The notes below the pieces were generated by a model. The model saw only the letters and a list, made by a program, of their open reading frames with translations. It searched no databases and had not been told where the DNA came from. A stretch of DNA of 64,000 bases. Source: Botryosphaeria dothidea (taxonomy: Eukaryota > Ascomycota > Dothideomycetes > Botryosphaeriales > Botryosphaeriaceae). A program made the translations under genes and the position numbers. The DNA is taken from the NCBI GenBank assembly GCA_011503125.2, contig WWBZ02000062.1, positions 2,790,001 through 2,854,000 on the forward strand, read 5' to 3'. Positions 51,066 through 62,300 of the stretch are shown in pieces; the stretch's first letter is position 1, and every line of letters starts with the position of its first letter.

Positions 51066-51579
51066 GTTGGGCAGAGTGTGGTTAGCAGCCGGGAGGTGGG
51101 CGTTGGCAGGGAGTGCGCGGAGGCAAACGGGCGAGCAATTGTCCAGCCGCGCGCGAGGTTTATGAACGCGAGCTACCTGGAGGCCCGTGGAAGGCAGCAG
51201 CTCTTTGTGTTTCGTGGCCGGTTGGAGAAAAGCTGCGCCTCAGGCCGGCCGGACAGAAAAGCCGATCGCCGCAGGCACCGAGCTTGGGAGCCACAAAAGC
51301 CGCAGGCAAGCGGGCGCGGCGGCCCCGCACAGGGTCTGCCGCAGCGATGACGGAGGCGGTGTCCCCCACCATGAAATCTTTTGAGTCAACTTGTCGAGCA
51401 CGCCCAACGACATCTCGTCCATAAACATCAACCAAAGGTGCGTGCCGTTGCTTCCATCGCATACAAAGCCCCAATTTCTTGTCATTTTCTCGCCGCAATC
51501 TCTTTGCTTGATGTTCTGAGCGCAATTGGACGCTCACGCCTCACCTACAGGACTACCGTTTATTTGAATCTTCGCCAAA
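51066..51579. promoter_or_regulatory. Divergent promoter region of the derlin gene and LYS9
   Basis: 514 bp between the two start codons. It contains the TGAGTCA element listed separately. No gene inside. Confidence 0.5.
51382..51388. promoter_or_regulatory. Gcn4/CpcA-type site (TGAGTCA) upstream of LYS9
   Basis: A perfect palindromic TGAGTCA lies about 190 bp before the LYS9 start codon. Gcn4 (CpcA/Cpc1 in filamentous fungi) binds TGA(C/G)TCA and activates lysine biosynthesis genes including LYS9 in yeast. Sequence and position fit cross-pathway control. A 7-bp match can occur by chance. Confidence 0.6.
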
Positions 51580-53291
51580 ATGGACGCTATTACCCCCGTT
51601 ACCGGCTCCAGCCAGTCCATCCTACTTCTCGGCTCCGGCTTTGGTGAGTTGTGATTATGTCGGCTAAATCGCTTCGTTCTGATTTGGCATCCAGTGGCAC
51701 GTCCCACTGCGGAGATCCTGAGCGAGTCCGGCTTCAATGTACGACCCAGTTTCCTAATCATCACATCATCACCTGCTGACACCAAATAGGTCACCGTCGG
51801 TAAGGTTCCTTGACGTCTGGAAGATGTAACCACTGGCCCACTAACTTTCTAGCCTGCCGTACTCTTGAGAACGCCAAGAAATTCTCCGAGGGTATTAAGA
51901 ACGCCACTCCCATTTCCCTTGATGTTTCCGACGACAAGGCTCTTGATGCCCAGGTCGGCAAGCACGCTCTCGTACGTGAAACCACTGCCGATGCAATTCA
52001 TCAATGTGCATACTAAACTTTTGTAGACCATCTCCCTGATCCCCTACATCCACCACGCCACCGTCATCAAGTCTGCCATTCGCAACGTAAGTCCGAGTCA
52101 TTGAGTAAATTCATGTATCAAAGCCTTGCGACTCTAATGCCCGAATAGAAGAAGCATGTTGTCACCACCAGCTACGTCTCCCCCGCCATGATGGAGCTGG
52201 ATGCCGACGCCAAGGCCGCTGGCATTACCGTCATGAACGAGATTGGTCTTGACCCTGGTATTGACCACCTTTACGCCGTCAAGACCATTGACGAGGTCCA
52301 CAAGGCTGGTGGAAAGATCACCTCTTTCCTTTCCTACTGCGGTGGTCTCCCCGCCCCCGAGAATTCCGACAACCCGCTTGGCTACAAATTCTCGTGGTCT
52401 TCTCGCGGTGTCCTGCTCGCTCTCCGCAACGCCGCCAAGTACTACCAGGATGGCAAGATCGCCGAAGTCAGCTCCAAGGACCTGATGGGCACTGCCAAGC
52501 CCTACTTCATCTACCCTGGCTACGCTTTCGTCGCCTACCCCAACCGTGACAGCACTCCCTACAAGGAGCGCTACAGCATCCCCGAGGCCGACACCATCAT
52601 CCGTGGTACTCTTCGCTTCCAGGGTTTCCCCGAGTTCATCAAGGCCCTTGTTGACATTGGTTTCCTGTCTGACGACGGGGTCGACTACCTGAAGCCCGGC
52701 AGCACCCCTCTGTCGTGGCGCGAGGTCACCAAGCGTGTCCTTGGTTCCTCTTCTGACGCCGACACTGACCTTGTCTGGGCTATCAGCTCCAAGGCCAGCT
52801 TCGCCGACAACGAGGAGAAGACTCGCATTCTCAACGGTCTCCGCTGGATCGGCATGTTCAGCCAGGACCCCGTCACTCCCCGTGGCAACCCTCTGGACAC
52901 CCTCTGCGCCACTCTTGAGAAGAAGATGCAATACGAGCAGGGTGAGAGGGACTTGGTCATGCTCCAGCACAAGTTCGGTATTGAGCACGCCGACGGCACC
53001 AAGGAGGTTCGCACCTCTACTCTCGTCGAATACGGTGCTCCCGAGGGCTCTGGCGGCTACTCCGCCATGGCCAAGCTCGTCGGTGTTCCCTGTGCTGTTG
53101 CCGTCAAACAGGTCCTGAACGGCTCCATCAGCGAGAAGGGTATCCTTGCTCCCATGACTCCTGCTATCAACGACCCGTAAGTTCCCCGTAACCTAGTTTC
53201 GCAGCGCGTATCTGCTAACACCTGTCACAGGCTCATCAAGGAGCTCAAGGAGAAGTATGGCATTGAGATGAAGGAGAAGACCATTTCTTAG
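51580..53291 (+). CDS. LYS9: Saccharopine reductase (saccharopine dehydrogenase, glutamate-forming)
   Basis: Seven exons: 51580-51643, 51695-51738, 51790-51799 (10 nt), 51853-51971, 52027-52086, 52149-53176, 53231-53291. They encode 461 aa, close to yeast Lys9. The NAD(P) Rossmann start is SILLLGSGFVARPTAEIL. HATVIKSAIRNKKHVVTTSYVSPAM and MNEIGLDPGIDHLYAVKTID are family signatures, with SYCGGLPAPE and NPLGYKFSWS following. It catalyses the penultimate step of the alpha-aminoadipate lysine pathway, making saccharopine from aminoadipate semialdehyde and glutamate in the cytosol. Five introns of 51-62 nt are packed into the first 570 bp. A Gcn4-type site lies upstream. Confidence 0.95.
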
Positions 53292-53834
53292 ATATAACGA
53301 ATTCCCTTTCCGAAATAGGGCATAAGTATTAAGACAGGATAGGGTCACAAAAAAATACGAGGGTTCAGAACAGCCTACTGCACGATTCTCCACAGGAGTG
53401 CAAGGTACTCAACCCAATCACAGGGTGCCATGGGTGACATGACCGCATTGACCAGATAATGATTTGATATCTACACCATAGGGACTAATCCAATAGCTAC
53501 AGTGTGCACTGGATTCGGTCCTCGGGCTGCTGCAACTACTCAGGCGGATCCATACACAGAATTTGTGTTCCGTCACATAGGAAGCTGATCAGGGGCTTGG
53601 TGCTTGCCGCTACCTTATGCTCTTCAAGAAGCTGAGACCAGCGCGATGTCCCGCCTGTCAACCAAGGAGTACTACTTCGCGTGTGATACGAGCATTTCGC
53701 AAGGCCCAACACTCGGCATTCCAGCTCGATCTTCCTATTTAAGCGGCCGGGCGAATGTTGTCATACTTTAGCTGGGTGTAGGCAATTGCGGAACGTCGTT
53801 ACTTCTTATGTCGGTGTTCCATGATTAGTTCTTA
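53292..53834. other. Intergenic region between convergent genes
   Basis: 543 bp of 3' flanks of LYS9 and the short-chain dehydrogenase. Nothing recognised. Confidence 0.45.
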
Positions 53835-54926
53835 TCATTCTCCCCCATCTTGTGGTGCGCCGGATTGTTGTTGCTGTTCGTCCTCGGCGTTCACTGGGAA
53901 GCTCAGATGCTTCCAGTCCTCAATCTTCCCTATAGTCAGCCAATTGGATTTTATCCCGAGACGTTTACAACCTACCTCCTCAATGACACTTCGCAACCGA
54001 TCTCTGATGCTGTCAACAGCATAGCTTCCTAGAAGCAGTCTCAATGGCGGATACGAGCAGTGGCCCAACTGCCACACTAATTCCGCACTCTTAACTGCAC
54101 TTGTCGGCTGGCGGTCATTGAGCCACTGAACCATGCGCTTCGCATGACCAGCAGGTGCAGTCGGGCCACTGTAGGGTTCCCTAGCAGGCTTTATGAAGAA
54201 ATGCCCGTATCGCTTCAACTTCACTCCTTCCCCATCTGCGTCATGATCATCTGGCTCATCCAATCTCACATGCCCAGGCTCCACAAGCGTGGCCTTGATG
54301 TTGAACGCGTCCACCTCGTACAACATACTCTCAATCAGTCCCTCCACCGCGTATTTCGTCGCGCAATACGGCCCCAGACCCGGCACGCCCAGGGCGCCGG
54401 CGGTGCTGCTGAAGATTAGGTACCTCCCGTGCTGCTGGCTGCGGAACAACGGCAGGGTGAGCTGCAATATGTGCACGGTGCCGAAGAAGTTGGTCTCGAC
54501 CTGGGCGCGCAGCTCGGCCTCGTCCTGCTCCTCGCAGGCGCCGATGACGCCGTAACCGGTGCAGTTGGCGACGATGTCAATGGTGCCCCACTTGCTGATG
54601 GCGGCCGAGATGGCTGCCGCAACCGTCTGGCGCGCGCGCACGTCGCACAGCAGGGCCAGGCAGTTGGGATGCGTGGCCTCCCACTTCTTCATCTGCTCGA
54701 CCGTGTTTTCCTGCGTCCACCCAACCGCCGCCACGCGGTCGCCGTGGGCCAGCGCCGCGCGCACCAGCGACCGCCCCATGTGGCCCGTCGCGCCGAAGAT
54801 GATCCATATGGCTTGTTTGGCCGGGTTGGTGTCGCTGGGCGGCTCGCAGGTGGTCGGGAGCTGGAGGCGTGGGTGTCGCGACGCGGTGGATGGGGAAAGA
54901 CTGGGGCTGTCGGCGTCGTTGTTCAT
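53835..54926 (-). CDS. Short-chain dehydrogenase/reductase (classical SDR)
   Basis: From the first ATG (54926, MNNDADSPS) it encodes 363 aa; the frame extends upstream only without ATG. After a disordered N terminus of about 40 residues comes the Rossmann motif IIFGATGHMGRSLV, then CDVRA, the NAG-type motif as ANCTGYG, and the catalytic set SSTAGALGVPGLGPYCATK (Ser, Tyr, Lys in family spacing). The C-terminal part (ESMLYEVDAFNIKATLVEPG) is typical of SDRs acting on small or lipid substrates. Substrate unknown. Near the end a 42-nt stretch with GT-AG ends could be a tiny in-frame intron (ending at the AG before GGAAGATTGAGG), which would remove 14 residues. Divergent from MMM1. Confidence 0.85.
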   Translation of the reverse strand: MNNDADSPSLSPSTASRHPRLQLPTTCEPPSDTNPAKQAIWIIFGATGHMGRSLVRAALAHGDRVAAVGWTQENTVEQMKKWEATHPNCLALLCDVRARQTVAAAISAAISKWGTIDIVANCTGYGVIGACEEQDEAELRAQVETNFFGTVHILQLTLPLFRSQQHGRYLIFSSTAGALGVPGLGPYCATKYAVEGLIESMLYEVDAFNIKATLVEPGHVRLDEPDDHDADGEGVKLKRYGHFFIKPAREPYSGPTAPAGHAKRMVQWLNDRQPTSAVKSAELVWQLGHCSYPPLRLLLGSYAVDSIRDRLRSVIEEVGCKRLGIKSNWLTIGKIEDWKHLSFPVNAEDEQQQQSGAPQDGGE

Positions 54927-55229
54927 GGCATCGGCTGCGCGGGAGTCGTCGGTTGGTCTCGAGGGCGTAAGGAGTGTCAATGGGCGCGTGATGCGAGCGA
55001 GTGGACGTGGTAGTCTGGGGGTGGGCGTTCGGGAAGCTCTCGAGCTCGGGGGTGTGCTCTGGTGCGGCACCGGCGCGCGAACGTCATTGCGGAGGATTTG
55101 CCGCGTCGCGAGTCAAGAAGCACGTCTTCCAGCTACTTACTCCGCTGCAGCTCCCACATTTTCTTCTCACAATCCAATTCCGCCATGTCCTCTCGGTAGC
55201 CAGGCACTTTTATCTTCACAACCCCCGCA
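54927..55229. promoter_or_regulatory. Divergent promoter region of SDR gene and MMM1
   Basis: 303 bp between start codons. No specific element recognised. Confidence 0.4.
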
Positions 55230-56805
55230 ATGGCTGCTGCAACAGGCAAGTCTATCTTCTGCGAGCCAGTCCACAAAACACTAATTGCAACCCCGCCAGA
55301 TGTGCCGGCGCCGGCACCACTACCACAACCCACCGGCCTCTCCTTCACGCAAGGCTTCCTTCTGGGCCAGCTCTCCGTGACGCTCCTGATATTTTTCTTC
55401 ATTAAATTCTTTATCTTCGGCGAGCCTCCGCCAGCCGACATCCGACACTCGGCGCGCGCCGCCGAACGCCGCGAACGCACTCTTGCCCACCAGCGCAACC
55501 TCTCCACACCTTCGTCCCTTCTCCGCCATAAAAGAAGTACCATTCTACGGCCACCGCCTCCTGTAACAAGTGAAACGATTCTCGCGAAGACATACTATAA
55601 TGTGAAAGGCCACCAGCCAGAGAGCTTGGATTGGTTCAATGTGCTGATTGCCCAGACAATCGCGCAGTTGAGAGCAGACGCTCGCCAGGATGATGCGGTG
55701 TTGACCTCTTTGACAAACATTCTCAATGGCCCTACGCGGCCGGACTGGTTGGGAGAGATTCGCGTCACCGAGATCGAGCTCGGGGACGAGTTCCCCATTT
55801 TCAGCAATTGTAGGGTCATTCCAGTAGAGGATGGCGGACTGGGTTTGGGAAGTCCAAACAAGAGCGAAAGTAGCTCGAATGAGGGGAGGTTACAGGCCAG
55901 GATGGATGTGGATTTGAGCGACGTCATTACTTTGGGCATCGAGACAACGCTCATGCTGAACTGGCCGCGGCCAAAGGTCGCAGTACTGCCGGTCGCGCTG
56001 GCAGTGTCGGTGGTGCGTTTCAGCGGCACAGTAAGTTGGGGTAATCAGCTGCCCTTCATACACATCCTTGCTAACTGGAGACCAGCTCTCGCTCTCCTTC
56101 ATCCCATCCGCACAACCCCCCGCTTCCGCCACCATGGAGCCCAACAACTCGAACTCAAATTCCAACTCTACCTCTCATACACCGACCACGCTCGCATTCA
56201 CCTTCCTAGATGATTACCGCCTCGACCTCTCCGTCCGCTCCCTCCTCGGCAGTCGCTCCCGCCTCCAGGACGTGCCCAAGATCGCACAGCTCATCGAGAG
56301 TCGCCTGCACACCTGGTTTGACGAGCGCTGCGTCGAGCCGCGCTTCCAGCAGATCGTGCTCCCCAGCCTCTGGCCCCGCAAGAAGAACACCCGCGGCGGC
56401 AACGAGGAGGGCGACGATGACGACGGCCAGGAAGGCGAGGAGCGCGTCGGCGAAGGCATGGCGGACAGTATAGAGACGGTGGTCGAGGGGGCTAACGAGC
56501 GGCGTGCGAACGGCGCGCCGTCTCAGCCGGCTGGTATGTCTTCGGGCTCGGCGCAGGTGCGCCCGCAGCGCCAGTATGCGCCGGGACCTGCGAACGAGTT
56601 GGAGGCAAGGATGGCGGTCGAAGGGCAGAAGATGCGGGAGGCGGAGGAGAGGGCGGAGAGGGCGGAGCGCGCGAGGCAGGAGAGGGAGGTGATGAGGTTG
56701 AGGCCCGGGTTGGCGCATACTTCGAGTAGGGAGCAGAATGCGAGAGGGGAGTGGAGGAATAGGATGCCCGGCGGGATTTCTGGGGTTGGGACGCCTACGG
56801 TTTGA
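55230..56805 (+). CDS. MMM1: Maintenance of mitochondrial morphology protein 1 (Mmm1, ERMES)
   Basis: Exon 1 is 55230-56030, the intron 56031-56085 (55 nt) and exon 2 56086-56805, giving 506 aa. The N terminus faces the ER lumen; a single membrane segment follows ([21 protein letters not shown]). The SMP lipid-transfer domain starts at [18 protein letters not shown] and includes [47 protein letters not shown] (across the intron) and [20 protein letters not shown], ending near [14 protein letters not shown]. The C-terminal 130 residues are charged and disordered. Mmm1 is the ER anchor of the ER-mitochondria encounter structure and moves phospholipids with Mdm12. Confidence 0.95.
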
Positions 56806-57102
56806 AGAAATAAGGGGAGTAGTTGTGTATTTGAGGAAGTCGATTCAGGTGATCAACGTGTAGGCATAGTATGGCGTTTTTTCTTTTTTCTTTTTTTGAA
56901 CTCTACGGAATGTACGCGATCCATTAATTCTTCGCCGATGGCCATCTTGGATCTAGAAGAAGATGCGGCATATCAGATTTCAACTCATTTACTCTGCTGT
57001 ATTCACGGTGTGCACCAGTACGGATGTGCTGACAGAGTGCGGCTGATTGAATTTGCACCGAACGCCTTAGAGAGCGGAAGACCGAGCGTCCCAGCTATTT
57101 TC
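56806..57102. other. Short intergenic region between convergent genes
   Basis: 297 bp between the MMM1 stop and the hydrolase stop, with a T-rich tract at 56877-56897. Nothing else seen. Confidence 0.4.
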
Positions 57103-58821
57103 CTACCAACTGAGCCATCCAGTCCACCAGGAGGAAAGCGTTGGACGCTTGTTTACATGTACATGTCCCTCTTGCGCCCCTGAATCTTCCTTCCGTTTCA
57201 AATTTGTTGCTTGGCTTTGGCTGTCAATAAGAGGCGTTGAACGCTTGAACCTACGGCCTTTTTGCGCACTTAAATCTTCCTTCCATAATAACTCTGTTGC
57301 TCGACTTCCCCCGTCCATAATGAACTGAATTTTGAAGTATTCTGGATCCCACACGTGGTACCTGCCGCGGGTCGCCGTATCATTGAAAGTGAGGCTCCAT
57401 TCGAAGATGTTGTCATGCAAGTGACGCAGGTGAAATGAATGTTTCTTTTCACCTTGGAAGGAGAGCAACAGCCGGGATGGATCTTTGGGGTCTACCTGTA
57501 TATCAATATGGAATTTTACGTACTCGGCTACGTACTTTCCAGCGTATAGTGAAAGAGAGAGTTGGGCCGTGGAGTCTCTTCGGCACAGGGCGTACGTCTC
57601 CGAAAGGGCTCGATAATGGCCGATTAGGGCATCCTTTGTCTGCGAAGCCATTGCAACGAAGTCTACTGGTTGAGAGCATCCGATGACCTCTTGGAGGACG
57701 GCTTGCGAGATCCAGTCGGCTCCGTCTCCAATCGCCATGGAATTCGTTAGCACGACCACTACTGACTCAGTCTTGAGGTCCAAGTAGAGCGCAGAGTAAT
57801 ATCCGACAGTAGATCCTTGATGATATGCCACTAATCGGGACTCGCATCCTTTTCCGAGAGTCGGAAGCTCTTCCAAAGGCATGATTTCATTGTTGTCTCC
57901 AATAAGTCCGACCACACCAGGGAGCTGTGTTCGAGCCCATCCCAGACCATATGAGCGCTCTAACAGTGAGGGAGTTTGGATTGCGACGTGGTTACTCAGC
58001 AGCATTAGGGCCTGGTTGAGAGGCGAAGTCTCGGAGAGAGGTGAAAATTTGATGGCGTCCATGAATGCTCTGCCCCATTTGAGAAGATCTTCAATGTTTG
58101 AGTAAGCCCCACCGGCTGGCTCAAAAAAGGTGCCGGTGAATTGCTGCCTGTACTCCAGGGGATAGAACGATCCATCTTCCAGCGATGAATATGCTTTTGC
58201 AATATTTTCGGTGCTTTCAAAATCCGGGCGAGTGGTCGTGCTATGCAATCCAAGCGGCCGAAAGAAGGTCTCTCCCAAATATTCATCCAATGATTTCTTT
58301 GTTATTTTCTCTACGACTTTCCCCGCAATTGCATAGCCCCAGTTGTTGTATATCCACTCTGAACGGATCGGTTCGGCCTTTCGGAGGTTGTTGACCATGT
58401 CGAAGAGCTGGTCCTGCTCCAGGAGGAGGTCACCATCTCCTTGGAATGTTAGAGACAGTGAGTTGGAGAGGCCTGTACGATGTGACAGGAGGTCCCCAAT
58501 GGTAACATCCTCATGCCGGAACTCGTCGAGAATTCCTGTCACTCGATCTCTCCAGCGCAACTCCCCTTTGGTCACCAGTCCACCAATGGCCGCCGCTACA
58601 AAAGACTTGGTCAGAGAGCCGATTCCGAAAAGGGTCTTTGACGTCGGCCGCAACCTGATCTCCGCGTCACTGTATCCGAAATGCTGCTCAAATACCTCCC
58701 CTCCGTGGAATACTCCAATAGATGCACCAGGTACACCCGTGATCTTGCATATTTCCTTGATAACCGGTCTCAGGTCACCGAACCGCTGAGAAAAGGGGTT
58801 CTTGGAAGGCTCTGTAGCCAT
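57103..58821 (-). CDS. Serine beta-lactamase-like hydrolase (class C/esterase family)
   Basis: A single exon from ATG 58821 encodes 572 aa. The catalytic set is complete: S-x-x-K as SLTK (Ser69, Lys72), Y-x-N as YNN (about 158) and the HQGSTVGYY loop (about 332) in place of KTG. LLSHRTGLS, NWGYAIAG and GGAYSNIEDLLKWGRAF are family landmarks. There is no signal peptide, so it is probably cytosolic. The C-terminal third (from about 420) is a beta-rich lipocalin-like extension seen in many fungal members. It ends with two imperfect copies of a KED-x-x-AQ-x-G unit followed by RFKRS/HVNKR sequences. It is divergent from the NLR-like gene, 494 bp away. Such enzymes act on esters or amides, sometimes in secondary metabolism; the substrate here is unknown. 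Confidence 0.85.
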   Translation of the reverse strand: MATEPSKNPFSQRFGDLRPVIKEICKITGVPGASIGVFHGGEVFEQHFGYSDAEIRLRPTSKTLFGIGSLTKSFVAAAIGGLVTKGELRWRDRVTGILDEFRHEDVTIGDLLSHRTGLSNSLSLTFQGDGDLLLEQDQLFDMVNNLRKAEPIRSEWIYNNWGYAIAGKVVEKITKKSLDEYLGETFFRPLGLHSTTTRPDFESTENIAKAYSSLEDGSFYPLEYRQQFTGTFFEPAGGAYSNIEDLLKWGRAFMDAIKFSPLSETSPLNQALMLLSNHVAIQTPSLLERSYGLGWARTQLPGVVGLIGDNNEIMPLEELPTLGKGCESRLVAYHQGSTVGYYSALYLDLKTESVVVVLTNSMAIGDGADWISQAVLQEVIGCSQPVDFVAMASQTKDALIGHYRALSETYALCRRDSTAQLSLSLYAGKYVAEYVKFHIDIQVDPKDPSRLLLSFQGEKKHSFHLRHLHDNIFEWSLTFNDTATRGRYHVWDPEYFKIQFIMDGGSRATELLWKEDLSAQKGRRFKRSTPLIDSQSQATNLKRKEDSGAQEGHVHVNKRPTLSSWWTGWLSW

Positions 58822-59315
58822 AGTCAATTAAACATCAGGGAAAGGACATGGGGGTAAACCCACTCGTCTTGTCAGGATCCATTGGTCGCTGTTGAACAAA
58901 CTTCGCCGTCTCCCAAAACTCTTTATACAAGTATCAAAGAGCGGTCAAGCAAGAAGGTTGCGTAGAAATTAGCTAGGCGCGCGCTATGCACGTGGTGCAC
59001 ACCGCAATGCTAAACGGTGCTACAGCATCTGCGGTACGTTGAGGCCCAACAGCTTGATTGGGAATGAGGCGGATGAAGACAGCACTGGGCCCGTGAGGTC
59101 TTGCAGATTAGCGGCGGTATCGCGAAGAGACCGGCGAAGCGAGGGAATAAGGTGGTCTTCTTGAATGTGTATAGCTGAGCTAAAATACTATCGCGGGGAA
59201 AGTAGCACAACCCCCTGTAATGCAAGGCTGAACTAACCGTACATTACGTTTCATCGTAACGGACATTAGGTTAGCCTTTCGCCCGCTTATCTTGCGGCAG
59301 ACTCAATTAGAAAAG
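58822..59315. promoter_or_regulatory. Divergent region between hydrolase and NLR-like genes
   Basis: 494 bp between start codons. No known site recognised. It may be a shared promoter. Confidence 0.4.
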
Positions 59316-62300
59316 ATGCAGGCCCCTCGGCTCCAGTCGCACACAATCAAAGTTAAATTCGGCAGCAGCCAGAAAACTCGGACAATCTCAATCCCAGAGA
59401 CCGCAAACATTCACCGCGCTTTTGCCCACTATCCTCTGACGGATCCAGAGGTTTGCATGACGTTCCTCTGCATAGAAATTCAGCTGCAACGAGAGCACTG
59501 CCATCCACCCCGCTCCGCACTACTCATCCAGACTGCAAGCCGGACGAAACCAGCGATGCCACGTCGACCGGCTATCGGCTTTTCCCCACGGAGGTGCCAC
59601 AGACCTGCAACAACCCCTTTTGGTGATCGCGGGACTTGGTGAAATATCTTGAGTGGTCACTTGATGACGCCCCGATTGTATTGTTGCCAGTCGGTGTGTG
59701 GACATTGAGCGTTGGAAGTGTAATGTTAAAGTGTCAGAGGTGCGCACGAGATGATCTCTGCGATGTTCCAAGTCTCATTTATCGAAATGCCAGGTCACGG
59801 GGTATTCCTCGCTGCGGAGGAGCACCAGAGGCTGTGGTACAATGTTCTCACTGAAAAGACGAAAGAGATAGCTGAGGTGCGAGCGGGGACCATACTTGAC
59901 TGGGGCGGCATCGCCGAAGCAGGTTTGTCGCTACACGACTTGAAGCGTCGCTACTCGTCAACGGCATCCGCTCGTTGCCTTGACAAACTGAACCCCACGC
60001 TTGAGCGACTGCAAGGCTTCAGCGCCATCATCAATGGCCTCGTCCAATGCGGGCCCTCATTCACATCATTGGTAAACACCCAGATCACAGTTTGCTCGAA
60101 CTGCTTATTCACGCAACAGGCAGATATGGGGAGCTCTCCTCACCGTCATTGATGTAAGCTTCACAGCTGATAGTCTCACAAAACGTGGTCGCTTACGCGG
60201 ATAGTTATCAAATGAATTCCAGGAGAGACTGGAGGAGATTGTTGACGAACTTGACCAACTAACAAAAGCCATTTCCCGCATCAATCGTTACGCGGACCTT
60301 TACAGGAACCACTCTTCCCTTCAGCCATATCTTCGGGCGGTATACTCAGCTTACATCGATTATTGCTTATTTTCCGTCCGTTTCTTTCAGAAGAATCCGT
60401 TCTGTCAGTCGACACAAAGCTAGGGCAAAGAAAACAGTAGACTGACATGTGATAGCCCACGTGCTGATGTTACCCCGGTGTCCGACGGCAAAGAAAGTCA
60501 AGGCCTTTGTGGTGCAAATAGACGAGATCTTGGAAGATTTTAAGGAAGAAGTTCAGCTGGCTTTCCATACCGACTTCAAGCAGCTTGGACAGGTAATACT
60601 GAGGGGAGATCTAGGTGCCGGCATCAAGTTTCGAGCGAAGTGTTTGTTCGTGCCATTCGCACGAAACGAGAGATTTTACGGACGATTGAAAGAGCTGGAG
60701 TACCTCCAAGAAAACCTCACGCCGAGCGCAAAGAGCCAAAGATTATGTGTCATCCACGGCATAGGTGGGCAAGGCAAAACTCAACTCGCGCTCGAATTCG
60801 CCTACCGATCTCAAATGGTATACTCCCACATATTCTGGATTCGCGCGCAGGATGGGCTAAACCTCGAGAAATCATTTGAGGGCGCTTTTGATCGGCTGTT
60901 CGTCACACAAGATGACACAAAGGCCCAGGTCAAGGTCCAAGAGGTGCAGCATTGGCTTCGCGATAGTAAGTGTGGTCCAAAATTTGCTCGAACGACCCTT
61001 TCTGACCATGAAGACCGTGGCTGGCTCTTGATATTCGACAATGTGGACTACGGCCCAAATCTCGACCAGTACTGGCCAAACTGCAGCCACGGCTCCATCA
61101 TCCTGACAACTCAGGAGTCCGGACTGGTCCATCGTACTCGTTCTTCGCTCTTACTCGAATCTTTCGATCCAGAGGAAGGCTCACAACTCTTGATCAAGCA
61201 ACTGAAGCCAAGGAACCCAACCCATGAGGCGTTAAACGCGGGCAAGAAACTTTCCTACAAGGTTGGAGGACTTCCACTAACCCTTGTTCGACTTGCTGGC
61301 CATATCGAAGAGTCGCAGTCCTCCGTTGCCAAAATTCTCGATGAATTCCGAACTGCCAAGATCAGCTACGCCGCCAAGATTGTTTTCGAGGAAAAACCAA
61401 ACTCGACAACATTCCAATACGAAAGGCCTTTGAAAATGGCATTTGGCATGGCCATGAGTAAATTGCCAGATGTCGCTGTCGAGGCCCTCAATGTTATGGC
61501 GATGGTGTCGCCAGACGCAATCCCAGAGCGGATGTTCTTCAAAGACCAAAGCAACTATCCCACAGATTCTTTGAGGTATGCTAAGCTCAAAAGCTGTGAA
61601 GTAGTCTCTAATGAATACCAGGTTTGACAAAGATGTCCGGAAGAGGCTGGCTGCTCGTCACCTCATTGAGATCGAAGCTCAATCTTTGGACAATGAGACC
61701 TACATCTCACTTCATCGTTCGCTCAAGCTAGCGCTATTGGATGATCTGACCAGAGATCCCAGGAAGCTCCAGGGTGCTTTCGATCAAACCGTTGCACTAC
61801 TACGCCGGGAGCTGCCAGCACCTTCCGAATGCATGGTGCCCATCAACGAGCATTGGTCGGTGTATTCGAAAATGTCTTCTCACGTGCTTGAACTCCACAA
61901 AGTATATTCAGAGTCGCAATCATGTCTGAATGCCGGTGAAGAGTTTGTCGAACTACTCTATGGGGCTGGCACTCACCTCTACGAGCGATCTCTCTATGAA
62001 TCCGGGAAATTGGTGCTGGATACCGCAAAGACTATCTGCGCAGCTCTGGAATCCCCTTTCCAGGAAAGCTCTCATATCTTGCGGGAGCGCACTCCGAACA
62101 TCCAAGCCCTGAAAGCAAACATCCTCACTGTACTTTGGGGTATCTGTCTGAACCAGGGAGGTCTCACCACTCGCCATGAAGCCCACGTCAACATGAAGAA
62201 AGTTGTTGAGTTTCGAGAAGCTCATAGGAAGACCGTTTCTCCCAATCAGAGGACCATATCGGACCTACTTCTATTCGCAAACATGCGAAACGACAAGGCC

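Noticed and set aside
52134..52988. 284-codon minus-strand frame inside LYS9
   Set aside because: Shadow of the large LYS9 exon on the opposite strand, with no family signal.
57090..57125. tRNA-like TGGCTCAGTTGGTAG on the minus strand
   Set aside because: It is the coding end of the hydrolase (WTGWLSW then stop), and no acceptor or anticodon stems form around it.
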